In this document: positions 7,381 to 15,724 of the stretch, one piece after another
Position numbering within the stretch: position 1 is the stretch's first letter
Layout: each line of letters starts with the position of its first letter
Assembly (NCBI GenBank): GCA_003402375.1
Contig: QFXJ01000048.1
Span: 1 to 64,000 of the forward strand
Direction of reading: 5' to 3'
Length of the DNA stretch: 64,000 nt
DNA from: Candidatus Nitrotoga sp. CP45
GTDB taxonomy: Bacteria; Pseudomonadota; Gammaproteobacteria; Burkholderiales; Gallionellaceae
Translations under genes and position numbers: made by a program
Notes under the pieces: generated by a model
The model's input: the letters and a program-made list of their open reading frames with translations, nothing else
Database searches by the model: none
Told to the model about the DNA's origin: nothing

Positions 7381-8637
7381 CTATAACAGAAAAAATAACG
7401 CCGCAACAGCAGTCGGCGGCAGTGCGCCCAGCAGCAAGCCAACAGCCCCAATCGATTCATCGTTAAAGCCACGCCTGAGAAGTGCTACGCCAGCCGGATT
7501 AGGCGCATTGGCAATCACGGTTAGCCCCCCTCCGGCCACTGCGCCTGCAACCAGCATATACTTTGCTTGATCTGACATGCCGGCAATTAACGAGCCCAGA
7601 TAGGTGAGCGCCGCATTGTCTGAAATAGCGGTCAGTCCGAGGGCGCCAAAAAATAAAGCCGTCGGCCCGAGACTGGAGACGATGGGTTGCAGCCACCATT
7701 GCTGCATACCACCCAATACGACCAATCCAGCCAGAAAAAATCCGACCAGCAATCCCTCCTTGAGAATCAGCGGACTTTGATGTCGATCATATGCTTGCGT
7801 ATAGCCGAGAAACAACAGGAATATTCCTAAGAACAGCACAGGATGATGGCCCAAGGTGACTACAGCGGCCAAAAACACCAAGTGGATTGTGCTGACCAGT
7901 ATGGGAATTGGAGAAGCGGGAGCGTCAATTATGGACGAATGTTCTTCGTGAATATGCGAGCGCAGCAAGAATGTGATTCCCGTCGCATTGATTAGCACGG
8001 AAAGACCTGATTTCCAGCCAAAAGTTGACGCCATGAACGCAGTATCCCAATGCCATGCCGAAGCAACCATGAGTATCGGCGGTGCAGCGTAAGATGTCAG
8101 CGTGCCGCCAATTGAAACATTAACAAACAGTACGCCCAGTGCTCCATATTTAAGCCATTCTGGAATCCCTTGCCGAAAAATCTGTGGTGCCAGCATCAAT
8201 GCGGCAAGCGTCATGGCAGCGGGTTCGGTAATCAATGAACCCATCAGCGGCACCGCAGCCAAGCCCAACCAAGCTAACGCAAGGCTAGTGCGCACCGGTA
8301 TCAGGCGTGCCACTAGTATTAGTATGTGTCTAACGATCTCCAATATTGGCCGTGAGGCGGCTACCACCATCACGACAAACACGAATAAAGGCTCCGTATA
8401 CTGGCGTGATTCAGCGTAAGCAATTGCTTCAGCTCCACCTGACACCAACGCCATCACGACAATTAGAACGAATGCCCAGAATCCGAAAACCACCTCAACT
8501 TCGCCCAATAAATGGAACATGCCTGCATGTCGAGGGTAACGGTGCGCGAGACGTTCAAATGATTTAGCGGCAAATGTATGCAGCAACGCGCAGGCAAAAA
8601 GCCCTGCCCCAATTGCTTGCATGGTGTTCACTTCCAT
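7381..8637 (-). CDS. Putative Na+/H+ antiporter (PF07399-type)
   Basis: A 418-residue protein with about eleven hydrophobic helices. Recognisable stretches are FGFWAFVLIVVMAL, EPLFVFVVMVVAASRPIL, GSLITEPAAMTLAALML, GGTLTSYAAPPILMVA, GLTAISDNAALTYLGSLI and VIANAPNPAGVALL, the repeated half-motifs of the putative Na+/H+ antiporter family within the ion-transporter superfamily. It probably exchanges Na+ for H+ at the inner membrane. An AAGGG ribosome site lies 7 bases before the ATG. It is codirectional with the DUF4157 gene but separated from it by about 140 bases. Confidence 0.78.
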   Translation of the reverse strand: MEVNTMQAIGAGLFACALLHTFAAKSFERLAHRYPRHAGMFHLLGEVEVVFGFWAFVLIVVMALVSGGAEAIAYAESRQYTEPLFVFVVMVVAASRPILEIVRHILILVARLIPVRTSLALAWLGLAAVPLMGSLITEPAAMTLAALMLAPQIFRQGIPEWLKYGALGVLFVNVSIGGTLTSYAAPPILMVASAWHWDTAFMASTFGWKSGLSVLINATGITFLLRSHIHEEHSSIIDAPASPIPILVSTIHLVFLAAVVTLGHHPVLFLGIFLLFLGYTQAYDRHQSPLILKEGLLVGFFLAGLVVLGGMQQWWLQPIVSSLGPTALFFGALGLTAISDNAALTYLGSLIAGMSDQAKYMLVAGAVAGGGLTVIANAPNPAGVALLRRGFNDESIGAVGLLLGALPPTAVAALFFLL

Positions 8638-8755
8638 GTCGATACCCTTCGTTCATTGTCGATTGTGTACATCATAAAGCACACGGGCTTGTTATCGGCA
8701 ATATGAAGCGCGTATCTCCAGTCTGTTTGTTGTGTGTAACCAATGCACCAAGGGT

Positions 8756-9016
8756 TTAATGTGAAGTGCCGGAAGATTGCATAGGATGTGACTTACTGTC
8801 GGGCTGGGTAGTAGTAACATCGTTTCTGGCGCGAATTGCACAATGGGCATCTTTGTAAGGGCCATTATTCTGTTCCCATCCATAGCCAGGAGAAGTTTGC
8901 GCGCAGTACCGTTCGTCATTTAATTTGCTTTTCCATTGATACCATGCAGCGGGGGCGGCGAACGCTGAAGCACAACAAAATGAATAAATAATCAGAGTGG
9001 CAAATTTTGATTTCAT
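8756..9016 (-). CDS. Small exported hypothetical protein
   Basis: 86 residues starting MKSKFATLIIYSFCCASAFA, a signal peptide with a probable AFA-AP cleavage site. The mature part is short and polar with two cysteines (ERYCAQTSPGYGWEQN and KDAHCAIRARN) that could form a disulfide in the periplasm. The start at 9016 is set by a GGAGG site about 11 bases upstream; the longer frame runs back through a palindromic repeat. I do not recognise the family. Confidence 0.5.
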   Translation of the reverse strand: MKSKFATLIIYSFCCASAFAAPAAWYQWKSKLNDERYCAQTSPGYGWEQNNGPYKDAHCAIRARNDVTTTQPDSKSHPMQSSGTSH

Positions 9017-9060
9017 ATTAAATGGGTATTTCCTCCACGTACGTTTTAGCAAACCAATGA

Positions 9061-9132
9061 CCGTTCGCGGTGAGTTTGTCGAACCGTCGGCTCCACGCCA
9101 GCAATGGCCTTCGACAAATCCAGGCCAAACGG
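9061..9132. repeat. Interspersed inverted repeat, diverged copy
   Basis: CCGTTCGCGGTGAGTTTGTCGAA at 9061-9083 is answered by an imperfect inverse copy ending TTCGACAAATCC...AAACGG at 9108-9132, with a spacer of about 23 bases. A better-preserved copy lies at 21762-21833. Such GAGCTTGTCGAA palindromes are dispersed in many proteobacterial genomes. It lies in the 5' leader of the small exported protein. Confidence 0.6.
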
Positions 9133-9206
9133 TGCTTGTCATTTTTGGCGAATCGAGCTGTTACGTGCGTGAAATGGATACCTAAACCCTGTGATCAACA
9201 CCAATA

Positions 9207-11246
9207 TTAAAACTGCAAATCTCGAGCGGTAAAAGGAACTTTTGGTAATCCACTAAGAATCCGGACTAGAACCGAGTTCATGGTATTGGGATCGTTGTCA
9301 AAGCCCCCGTGGGTATCGCTTTTAGACATTGCGCCGGGTTTGTCCCCCGCCCCGGATATAACGATGCCAGGCAGGCCATCGACTGTACTATTTAATAAAT
9401 GCAGTAACTTTGGGTCTTCTTCCAGAAATTTTTGCATGCCGAGTAAGGGGACTTCCCGAGACCCTTCGAAGGCATTGCTGACCAAATAAAGAAGGGATTT
9501 ACCGTAAGGGCCGACATCATCGTCAAGCTCTCCGACCTTGCTCAGGATATACAAGCTGGGCTTGGGGCAGGTCTTATCGATTATCTTGGGCAGGACTATT
9601 TCTTTGAAGAGATCTATCCGAATTGCTGGCGCCATGAATTGAAGCGTTTTCCAGGATATGCCCAGACTGGCCAGTTGCGTAATGGCATGTGCGGCAAATA
9701 TGGAGCCGGCGCTATGTCCAACCACATGAAGTTCCCAATCGCCCTCCGCTTTCTTGCCAAGGCTTTTTTTCGCTTCGTTCACATATTTTACCAAGAGCTG
9801 CATTGCGCCTGCCTCATGTTTGGAGGCGAGCTCAGCGTTCTGAACCATTTCTCCCCACAGTTTTCCGCCTGGGGCGGCCAGGGTTAGTTCAAGTACACGA
9901 TCCTTCGCCTCGCGCAGGTGATCCAGAAATGCGCCGCCCGCCCGCTCATCAGCCGCAGCGAACTGATCCTTGAGGATGTTCTTGGTGGTATTGAACCAAT
10001 CGCTCTCCCACATGATGTGTAGCGGGTAAATTTCGTTAGCGAGACAAACATCGCGAAAGGCGATGATTCTTTTGGCGACATCCTCTTCGCCATTCAAACC
10101 ACCGTGAAGGTATAGCATCACCCGTCGTTTTGCCCAATCCTTGGTTTTGGCCGGAATAGTTTCCAGAAATAATCTTTTCAAGTCTTCTTCCGTGGTCCAG
10201 TAATTGCCTTGGTCAGAGAGCTTGCCGTTGTTTCCGACATCAATTACATATGGCCGAATTTCGTTTAAAGGGATAACTTGTCCTGCGCGGAAAGTTCCGC
10301 TTGTGACATCCGCCGCACCCTGGGCCCATAGGTCGGCCTTGACAGGCACGCCGAGCTGCGCGACCCAAACATCGGTGGCGTGAATCATAAAATCTTCGTA
10401 TGGCAACAAGGCAAACCCACTTTTGCCCCAGCCCTCTCCCCATGAATTCTGGATGATGAAACCTTGAGAGGTATAGCCGACCAGGGCGATTGCATGCCCA
10501 CCATCTGCGTTGCCCTTACGCTGGATCACGGGGATTTTAATTTTTTGGGCTTTACTGCCGACCCCCGCTTTGAGTGAAACGGTGGATGGACCGGGCTGCC
10601 CCCATCCGGCATGCACCATTAATGTGGCGTACACGATGCCGACTTCATGAATGGCCGCATGCACATGACGAACCTGCCTGAAGTCAACCCGATAATAAGC
10701 TCCACCTGGTGTCAGGGTTGCTTCATCGGCACGCTCTTGATCAAAATTGTTCGCACCGTGCAGATCGTGAGGCCAGAGTTTTTCAGTACATACGCCGTGG
10801 CGTTCCCAGCCCTTCATGGCACCCCGCGCCGAAGATCCGGAATAGTTTTCTCCCGGCCATTCATCATAGCGGCGGGCAAGTTCATAAATCATGCGCGGAC
10901 TGATGCGACGCTTAAGCTTACGTTGATGGAGCAAGAAATTGATCACTGCCGCAAGGGCAAAGCCCGTACACGCGCCTTCCGTGCCCTGATTAAGAATGGC
11001 TGGGACAGCGTGGATGTTAACGATCTCGTCGGGCAAGGCACGCAGCGTAGGCAGATATTCCCAGTCTTTTAAATCAATCTTGTCAGGAAATGCATCCAGC
11101 GTTCTGCTAATTTTTTTCGCTACACTTCTTTCATCCGGCTTTTCACGTCTCGATTCGGATTCTGGCCGCGTGGTTTTCGGGGCAGATTCTTTGGCTACTG
11201 ATGCTACAGATTGGGGTACTTTGGTGGGGATACGTTTCTTTACCAT
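9207..11246 (-). CDS. Papain-like (C1) cysteine peptidase fused to alpha/beta hydrolase
   Basis: 679 residues, two enzymes in one chain. After a lysine- and serine-rich leader (1-55), a C1-family peptidase spans about 75-300: NQGTEGACTGFA holds the nucleophile Cys93, GGHAIALVGY holds His251 and QNSWGEGWG holds Asn267, so the papain triad is complete. The second domain (about 370-679) is lipase-like, with HGG at 381-383 and the nucleophile elbow VVGHSAGSIF (Ser512), plus a late HGGFDND that could give the catalytic His. There is no signal peptide. The combination suggests an effector or processing enzyme, but substrate and partner are unknown. Confidence 0.8.
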   Translation of the reverse strand: MVKKRIPTKVPQSVASVAKESAPKTTRPESESRREKPDERSVAKKISRTLDAFPDKIDLKDWEYLPTLRALPDEIVNIHAVPAILNQGTEGACTGFALAAVINFLLHQRKLKRRISPRMIYELARRYDEWPGENYSGSSARGAMKGWERHGVCTEKLWPHDLHGANNFDQERADEATLTPGGAYYRVDFRQVRHVHAAIHEVGIVYATLMVHAGWGQPGPSTVSLKAGVGSKAQKIKIPVIQRKGNADGGHAIALVGYTSQGFIIQNSWGEGWGKSGFALLPYEDFMIHATDVWVAQLGVPVKADLWAQGAADVTSGTFRAGQVIPLNEIRPYVIDVGNNGKLSDQGNYWTTEEDLKRLFLETIPAKTKDWAKRRVMLYLHGGLNGEEDVAKRIIAFRDVCLANEIYPLHIMWESDWFNTTKNILKDQFAAADERAGGAFLDHLREAKDRVLELTLAAPGGKLWGEMVQNAELASKHEAGAMQLLVKYVNEAKKSLGKKAEGDWELHVVGHSAGSIFAAHAITQLASLGISWKTLQFMAPAIRIDLFKEIVLPKIIDKTCPKPSLYILSKVGELDDDVGPYGKSLLYLVSNAFEGSREVPLLGMQKFLEEDPKLLHLLNSTVDGLPGIVISGAGDKPGAMSKSDTHGGFDNDPNTMNSVLVRILSGLPKVPFTARDLQF

Positions 11247-11514
11247 GAGGTATTCTCCTGTTTATAGATTCGTGCTTGCACTTGAAGGGTGATCCCAATC
11301 TTCAAGTTGTTGAAGAAGACAAAATCGCAAGCAGCGCTTGTTTGTTAACCGTCAGAGATGGCGTGTAGCGGATGACTTCCTATTAATATAGTAGATCGAA
11401 AGCTATAAAAAAGAGAATAAGCCATTTCCTTATTTTTGATTTGTAAGCGCTATTGCGGAGAGTTTTAATAATTAGCTATCTCCTGAAGATAGCGCGCAAC
11501 AAATATTTGTGTGG

Positions 11515-12762
11515 TTAACAAAAAACTTTTTCGCCGGCAAACAACTGCTGCACCGTTTCGCGTTCACGGATAAGTTGCATGACTTCACCAGCTACCATCA
11601 CTTCGGCTGCACGTGGGCGTGTGTTGTAATTTGAACTCATGCTCATGCCATACGCGCCTGCCGACATCACCGCGACCAGATCACCCTGCGAGATAGCCAA
11701 TTTACGGGCACTCCCAAGGAAGTCGCCGGTTTCGCATACCGGTCCCACCACTTCATATTGGTGCGCAGGCATATCACCTAGCTGTACTGGCTGGATGTGA
11801 TGATAGGCATCGTACAAGGCTGGACGCATCAGATCGTTCATTGCCGCATCGACGATGGCGAAGTGCTTTTCTTCGCCATGTTTGAGATATTCAACCTTGG
11901 TCAGCAGCACGCCGGCATTGCCAACCAGCACCCGTCCCGGCTCAATAATGATTTTTTCGTTGCGTCCTCGCAGGGCACTCAGTAGCGCATCGGCATAATC
12001 GGCAATGGCAGGCGGGGTTTCGTCCAGATAACGGATACCTAGTCCACCGCCCATATCGAGATGCTCAAGACGAATCCCCTCACTTGCCAGCGCGTTTACC
12101 AGCACCAGCATTTTTTCTGTCGCTTCGATAAATGGGCTGATTTCGGTCAATTGCGAACCGATATGGCAATCCATGCCCATCACTCGCAGATGCGGTAGCT
12201 CGCTCGCCTTGCGGTATAACGCCAGCGCTTCTGTATACGCGATACCAAACTTGTTTTGTTTCAGGCCGGTGGAAATATAGGGATGCGTCTTGGCATCCAC
12301 GTCTGGATTCACGCGCAGACTGACCGATGCCACCTTGTTGATTTGTCCGGCCACTTCATTCAGGCGCGTGAGTTCCGCTTCCGATTCCACGTTAAAGCAC
12401 AGAATGCCCGCTTCCAAGGCCAGCTGCATTTCTGCCACTGTTTTGCCCACACCGGAAAACACCACTTTATTCGCTGCGCCCCCAGCCGCCAGCACACGCT
12501 GTAATTCGCCACCGGAAACGATATCAAAGCCGGCACCTAACTTGGCGAACAGATTCAGGATGGCGATATTGGGGTTAGCCTTTACTGCATAGCAGATCAG
12601 ATGCTCGCGCTCTTTGAACGCCTCAGCAAACTGGCGATAGCTATCGGTTAACGCGCCATGTGAGTACACATAGCATGGCGTACCAAACCGCTGTGCGATA
12701 TCAGCCAAGGGCACTTGTTCGGCACAAAGCTGGTCATTCTGGTATTTGAAATAATCGCTCAT
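11515..12762 (-). CDS. lysA: Diaminopimelate decarboxylase
   Basis: A 415-residue PLP-dependent fold-III decarboxylase. It removes CO2 from meso-diaminopimelate to make L-lysine, the last step of the pathway. Visible motifs: YAVKANPN with the PLP lysine, the glycine-rich GGGLGIRY, CHIGSQLTEISPF, EPGRVLVGNAG and the substrate-binding GPVCETGDFLG. Length is normal. The start ATG lies just two bases after the stop codon of lptM, with which it forms the usual betaproteobacterial lptM-lysA pair. Confidence 0.95.
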   Translation of the reverse strand: MSDYFKYQNDQLCAEQVPLADIAQRFGTPCYVYSHGALTDSYRQFAEAFKEREHLICYAVKANPNIAILNLFAKLGAGFDIVSGGELQRVLAAGGAANKVVFSGVGKTVAEMQLALEAGILCFNVESEAELTRLNEVAGQINKVASVSLRVNPDVDAKTHPYISTGLKQNKFGIAYTEALALYRKASELPHLRVMGMDCHIGSQLTEISPFIEATEKMLVLVNALASEGIRLEHLDMGGGLGIRYLDETPPAIADYADALLSALRGRNEKIIIEPGRVLVGNAGVLLTKVEYLKHGEEKHFAIVDAAMNDLMRPALYDAYHHIQPVQLGDMPAHQYEVVGPVCETGDFLGSARKLAISQGDLVAVMSAGAYGMSMSSNYNTRPRAAEVMVAGEVMQLIRERETVQQLFAGEKVFC

Positions 12763-12764
12763 GG

Positions 12765-12887
12765 TTATTTGGTTTGATCAGGAAGTGGCTGGATTGAGGG
12801 CTGCGCCGGTGGCAAAAATAACGGCCCCTTGTGTCCGCAGCTCTGTAGCAGAAGTGCCAGCAGCACCATAATACCGGTCATACGCAT
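12765..12887 (-). CDS. lptM: LptM/YifL-type small lipoprotein
   Basis: 40 residues: MRMTGIMVLLALLLQSCGHK, in which LLQSC is a lipobox, followed by GPLFLPP and a proline-rich tail. This is the LptM (YifL, LPS-assembly lipoprotein) pattern CGxKGPLxLP. LptM associates with the LptDE translocon in the outer membrane and assists LptD disulfide formation in E. coli. It directly precedes lysA, its usual position. The start at 12887 is chosen from the signal peptide; the longer frame adds 26 residues that do not look like a signal. Confidence 0.85.
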   Translation of the reverse strand: MRMTGIMVLLALLLQSCGHKGPLFLPPAQPSIQPLPDQTK

Positions 12888-12941
12888 GGTTGTACTCTCA
12901 CTAAAATAGAACAAAACGGGATTATAAAGGCAAGAGCGGAA

Positions 12942-12998
12942 GTGACTGAAACTGAATTTAATCAATACGCCGAGATGGTGGTCGCAATGTCACAGCGT
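12942..12998 (+). pseudogene. cyaY: Remnant of cyaY (frataxin-like) 5' end
   Basis: GTG ACT GAA ACT GAA TTT at 12942 begins VTETEFNQYAEMVVAM, which resembles the N-terminus of CyaY (MTExEF...). In many betaproteobacteria cyaY lies exactly here, divergent from lptM-lysA. The similarity stops after about 17 codons and the frame then closes without the frataxin core, so only a stub remains. CyaY is an iron-binding modulator of Fe-S cluster assembly. The call rests on a short match plus gene order. Confidence 0.5.
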
Positions 12999-13029
12999 TC
13001 ATCAGGAGGCAACGGAGCCAAGTCTTGCA

Positions 13030-13153
13030 ATTCAACAGGAAGAAGGCATATGAGACCGGTGATTATATGATGCAGAAAATTGCCGATGCTTTTGGGGTGC
13101 ATTATTCCACTGTCAGCAATATGCCCCTTAAAGCTTCGCTCAAAAATACATGA
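13030..13153 (+). pseudogene. Remnant of a REP-associated transposase C-terminal helix-turn-helix
   Basis: The frame ending with TGA at 13151-13153 reads QKIADAFGVHYSTVSN. This matches the DnaA-like helix-turn-helix (IADxFGVHYSTVSR) found at the C-terminus of many Y1-type REP-associated transposases. There is no catalytic domain upstream, so it is a decayed fragment. It directly follows the cyaY stub. About 40 bases downstream (13197-13247) is a GTTGGGCTTCGC...GTTAGCCCAA palindrome that may be its own REP. Confidence 0.5.
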
Positions 13154-13261
13154 TTGCAAGACCTGGTCCTGTGGCCCCGTTGACATGATTGCTTGTGATG
13201 TTGGGCTTCGCAAGCTCAGCGCCACCTACGTTAGCCCAAGCTACGCTTGCTATCTCGTTTC

Positions 13262-14074
13262 CTAATACACCGGAGTGGATGTCAGATTAGACTGCTTCAC
13301 AACTTTGTCTATTCCGAACTTGTTTGTGACTGCTCTAATTACTTCGAATATCCACGATGGCGCATTAGGTGCAACGAAAATATTGTCGATAAGCCGCGTT
13401 ACATCGACAGTCACGGTTAAGCCGAGTGTGTTAGAAAATTTGTTGCCCTGTGGATTCAGAATATCGTTCTTGCCGTGTTGCGGTGTCCAAATCAATGCCC
13501 GCAATTCATCTTCGTACTCAAAGCTCTTTCGCTTATACATAAATGGAAAAAGCAAATTATCCATTGGGATTGCTTCTTTTTCATAGTCGATGTACTTAAT
13601 TTTCCCAACGTAGACCTCAAGGTCGTTGTATGAGGCTAGCGATTCCACCAATCGTTGGTAGGTTGATTGAATGGCGATACCTTCGTTGTTGCTTAAATAT
13701 ACTTTCCACATTGCAGCAGATTCGTGCTCTTTTATGTGCCACGAGTTCACGAAAGTCACAGAACGATGATATTTAACAAGTTCTCGCGAACGCTTATTGC
13801 CTTCAATGATTGCCGAGAATATTTTTTCATCTTTAATGCCAGATGACTCCTTCCATTCTGCTGACATGTCTTCAAATCTGAGATTGTCAAACGCTAGATT
13901 CAGGTGAGTGTAGTAGCCTTCGAATGGATCGTATGCGGAGAGTCTATCTAGACGGCTGAAGTAGAGACAACGTTGATTAAGAAGAGACAGGAATTTTGCC
14001 AAATCCATGTATCTCCAAATCTTGGCATCTGGTGAATCGGGGGGTATAAATTCTGGATGCTTGTTGAATGGCAT
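13262..14074 (-). CDS. DUF2971 domain protein
   Basis: A 270-residue cytoplasmic protein. It has the DUF2971 hallmarks: WRYMDLAKFLSLLNQRCLYFSRLDRL and DPFEGYYT near the N-terminus, VTFVNSWHIKEHESAAMWKVY in the middle, the YKRKSFEYEDELRALIW motif and a V.VDVTRLIDNIFVAPNAP ending. The function of this family is unknown; members are frequent in mobile and defence-associated regions. A GAGGT site lies 13 bases before the ATG, and half of an integron attC site lies 26 bases upstream of the ATG (14100-14120), so it was probably acquired as a gene cassette. Confidence 0.78.
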   Translation of the reverse strand: MPFNKHPEFIPPDSPDAKIWRYMDLAKFLSLLNQRCLYFSRLDRLSAYDPFEGYYTHLNLAFDNLRFEDMSAEWKESSGIKDEKIFSAIIEGNKRSRELVKYHRSVTFVNSWHIKEHESAAMWKVYLSNNEGIAIQSTYQRLVESLASYNDLEVYVGKIKYIDYEKEAIPMDNLLFPFMYKRKSFEYEDELRALIWTPQHGKNDILNPQGNKFSNTLGLTVTVDVTRLIDNIFVAPNAPSWIFEVIRAVTNKFGIDKVVKQSNLTSTPVY

Positions 14075-14099
14075 TTCTATCGTTTACCTCGTGAATGCA

Positions 14100-14120
14100 A
14101 TCTAACGTTTGAGTTCAGCC
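14100..14120 (-). other. attC: 3' half of an integron attC site
   Basis: On the minus strand the sequence reads L' GGCTGAAC, a six-base spacer TCAAAC, then R' GTTAGAT, which fits GTTRRRY. This closely resembles the 3' end of classic cassette attC sites (GGCTTAACTCAAGCGTTAGAT). The 5' half is absent: the REP of a RAYT unit starts directly beyond it. It precedes the DUF2971 gene at the distance expected for a cassette start. Confidence 0.6.
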
Positions 14121-14701
14121 AAGTAGGGTGGGCACGTCTTTGTGCCCACGCGGTCAGCGTTAATCATACCCCAGTACCGCACTTTCCATCGCAACAGCCC
14201 AATCATGCGTATATACCCCATCACGCACATAGCGGTGAAATGTCGAATGAGGCCAATCAACCGCACGTTGACCATGCCGTGTTTAACCGGATTGAATTGA
14301 ATGTAATCGACATGGCGGGCAAAATCATTTTCATCACGAATTGGGTGTTCCCAGAATCGCCGTTGCCAGATAGTCGATTCGCGATGTTTGAGTTTTGATG
14401 CAGTCACCCAGTCGGCGCGACGATAATCTTCTCTGCAAGCCAAAGAAACCGCTCGCTTGATCATCATCCAACGGGTGGAAAAATCGGAATCACCGTCAGG
14501 TAATGTCCACACGCAATGTAAATGGTCAGGCAACAATACCCATGCATCAATGACGAAAGGACGCGCCACGCGCACCGTTTTGATTGAGGCGTGCAATGCG
14601 TTGCGAATCGCTTCGTCACATAGAATCGACTGCCGCCGGTAAGCGACCACCATAAAAAAATAGCTTGAGCCAGCAGCTATTGCGCGGCAATAACGTGACA
14701 T
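14102..14701 (-). CDS. REP-associated tyrosine transposase (RAYT)
   Basis: A 199-residue Y1/HUH single-strand transposase. LLPDHLHCVWTLP carries the HUH metal-binding pair, FWEHPIRDENDFARHVDYIQFNPVKHG carries the catalytic tyrosine region, and WQRRFWEH is the typical preceding motif. RAYTs spread the REP palindromes that flank them. The two flanking palindromes here (14123-14153 and 14727-14757) are near-identical and inverted. The final codons read through the left REP and stop in the R' box of the attC half, so the C-terminus CPPYLAELKR is partly element-derived. Confidence 0.85.
   Translation of the reverse strand: MSRYCRAIAAGSSYFFMVVAYRRQSILCDEAIRNALHASIKTVRVARPFVIDAWVLLPDHLHCVWTLPDGDSDFSTRWMMIKRAVSLACREDYRRADWVTASKLKHRESTIWQRRFWEHPIRDENDFARHVDYIQFNPVKHGMVNVRLIGLIRHFTAMCVMGYIRMIGLLRWKVRYWGMINADRVGTKTCPPYLAELKR
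14123..14153 (+). repeat. REP palindrome, left copy
   Basis: GTAGGGTGGGCACG-TCTT-TGTGCCCACGCGG. The core GTGGGCAC pairs with GTGCCCAC. It is inverted relative to the copy at 14727-14757, from which it differs at one base, and it brackets the RAYT gene. Confidence 0.9.
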
Positions 14702-14726
14702 AGCTGTCTACTCCAAAATGACGAAT

Positions 14727-14757
14727 CCGCGTGGGCACAAAAACGTGCCCACCCTAC
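14727..14757 (-). repeat. REP palindrome, right copy
   Basis: Read on the minus strand this is GTAGGGTGGGCACG followed by TTTT and TGTGCCCACGCGG, the same 31 bases as the left copy with one C-to-T change. It lies 26 bases upstream of the RAYT start codon. Confidence 0.9.
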
Positions 14758-14786
14758 ATGGCTACATGGCTTTCAGTTCCTAAGTG

Positions 14787-15155
14787 TTACCCGTTGGAAC
14801 GAAAGCTGCCTGGTTGGCGGAGGCCATAATCGAATATATCCCCCTTGGGTCCCGGCTTCTTCTCTTCCAGCTTGACTGCACCCCATATTGCGCCAATGTT
14901 CGTAAGTAGACGGTGTGATTTGAGGTGAAGATTGCCTAATTTTTGAATCAATTCTCTGAATTCATCGCTTTCTGTTATGACGTGCGTGCCGGCCACAATG
15001 AAAGGTGGAAGGTTTGCATTGCAACGAACATTTTCGAATATGTGCAGGTTCCAACTTGGTATCGACACTAAATACGGTTCACCACCAGTGCGACGGACCT
15101 CGGAAATAAATTCTTCGATTTCCTTTGATATTGTCACTTCAATTTTTAATTCCAT
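14787..15155 (-). CDS. Hypothetical protein in accessory patch
   Basis: 122 residues starting MELKIEVTISKEIEEFISEV. A GAAGG ribosome site lies just upstream of this ATG, which is preferred over the frame's first start 20 codons earlier. It has no signal peptide or membrane segment and is mixed alpha/beta, with a C-terminal basic stretch EEKKPGPKGDIFDYG. I do not recognise a family. It sits between a RAYT and a toxin-antitoxin pair; its stop lies in GGGTAAC, loosely like an attC R'' box but too degenerate to call. Confidence 0.5.
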   Translation of the reverse strand: MELKIEVTISKEIEEFISEVRRTGGEPYLVSIPSWNLHIFENVRCNANLPPFIVAGTHVITESDEFRELIQKLGNLHLKSHRLLTNIGAIWGAVKLEEKKPGPKGDIFDYGLRQPGSFRSNG

Positions 15156-15469
15156 TCGTCCTTCGCCTCTTATTGATCCGGCCTGATTTATCCGCGACTC
15201 ATGTATGAGAGACACTCGTGCAAGTCAATAAATACAAGTTCTATGAGCAATTTAAACTGGGTGACTCACGGATAAATCGGGCCGAGTCTATAGTCACAAT
15301 AATATACCGACGCGATCACCATAAAAGCCCGTGCTTTGCCGTCCAACGCCGCGCACACCGGCGGCAATGTTGAAATAGCATGTTGAAATAGGGTCAGTCT
15401 GACCCGAATGCCATTTCATTTATTTTTTCCATTTATTCTTGAGGTTTCTTCCTATCCCGATTGGGCGTC

Positions 15470-15724
15470 TCAGTAGTGGAAACGCAACTGAGCGATCATC
15501 AATGCATTACCCTCTATGCGATACACCATGCGATGCTCATCCGTAATTCGGCGTGACCAGAACCCTGACAGGGCATGCTTCAATTGTTCGGGTTTGCCGA
15601 CTCCCGCGAAGGGCTCGCGCTCTGTCTCACGTATCAGCTTGTTGATTCGCTCGACCATGCGCTTGTCTTGCTTCTGCCAATATAGATAGTCTTCCCATGC
15701 ATTATCAGCGAAGATCAGCCTCAC
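15470..15724 (-). CDS. yoeB: YoeB-family toxin (ribosome-dependent mRNA interferase)
   Basis: 84 residues: MRLIFADNAWEDYLYWQKQDKRMVERIN-type N-terminus, GKPEQLKHALSGFWSRRITDEHRMVYR core and an LRFHY end, all typical of YoeB/Txe toxins (catalytic Glu, Arg and His near the C-terminus). It cleaves mRNA at the ribosomal A site when free of antitoxin. It starts with GTG in a GTGA overlap with the antitoxin stop, so the two are translationally coupled. Confidence 0.93.
   Translation of the reverse strand: MRLIFADNAWEDYLYWQKQDKRMVERINKLIRETEREPFAGVGKPEQLKHALSGFWSRRITDEHRMVYRIEGNALMIAQLRFHY

Noticed and set aside
13197-13247. GTTGGGC...GTTAGCC palindrome as an attC for the DUF2971 gene
   Set aside because: It is a simple hairpin like the REPs that follow RAYTs, and lacks the L arms and unpaired base of attC.
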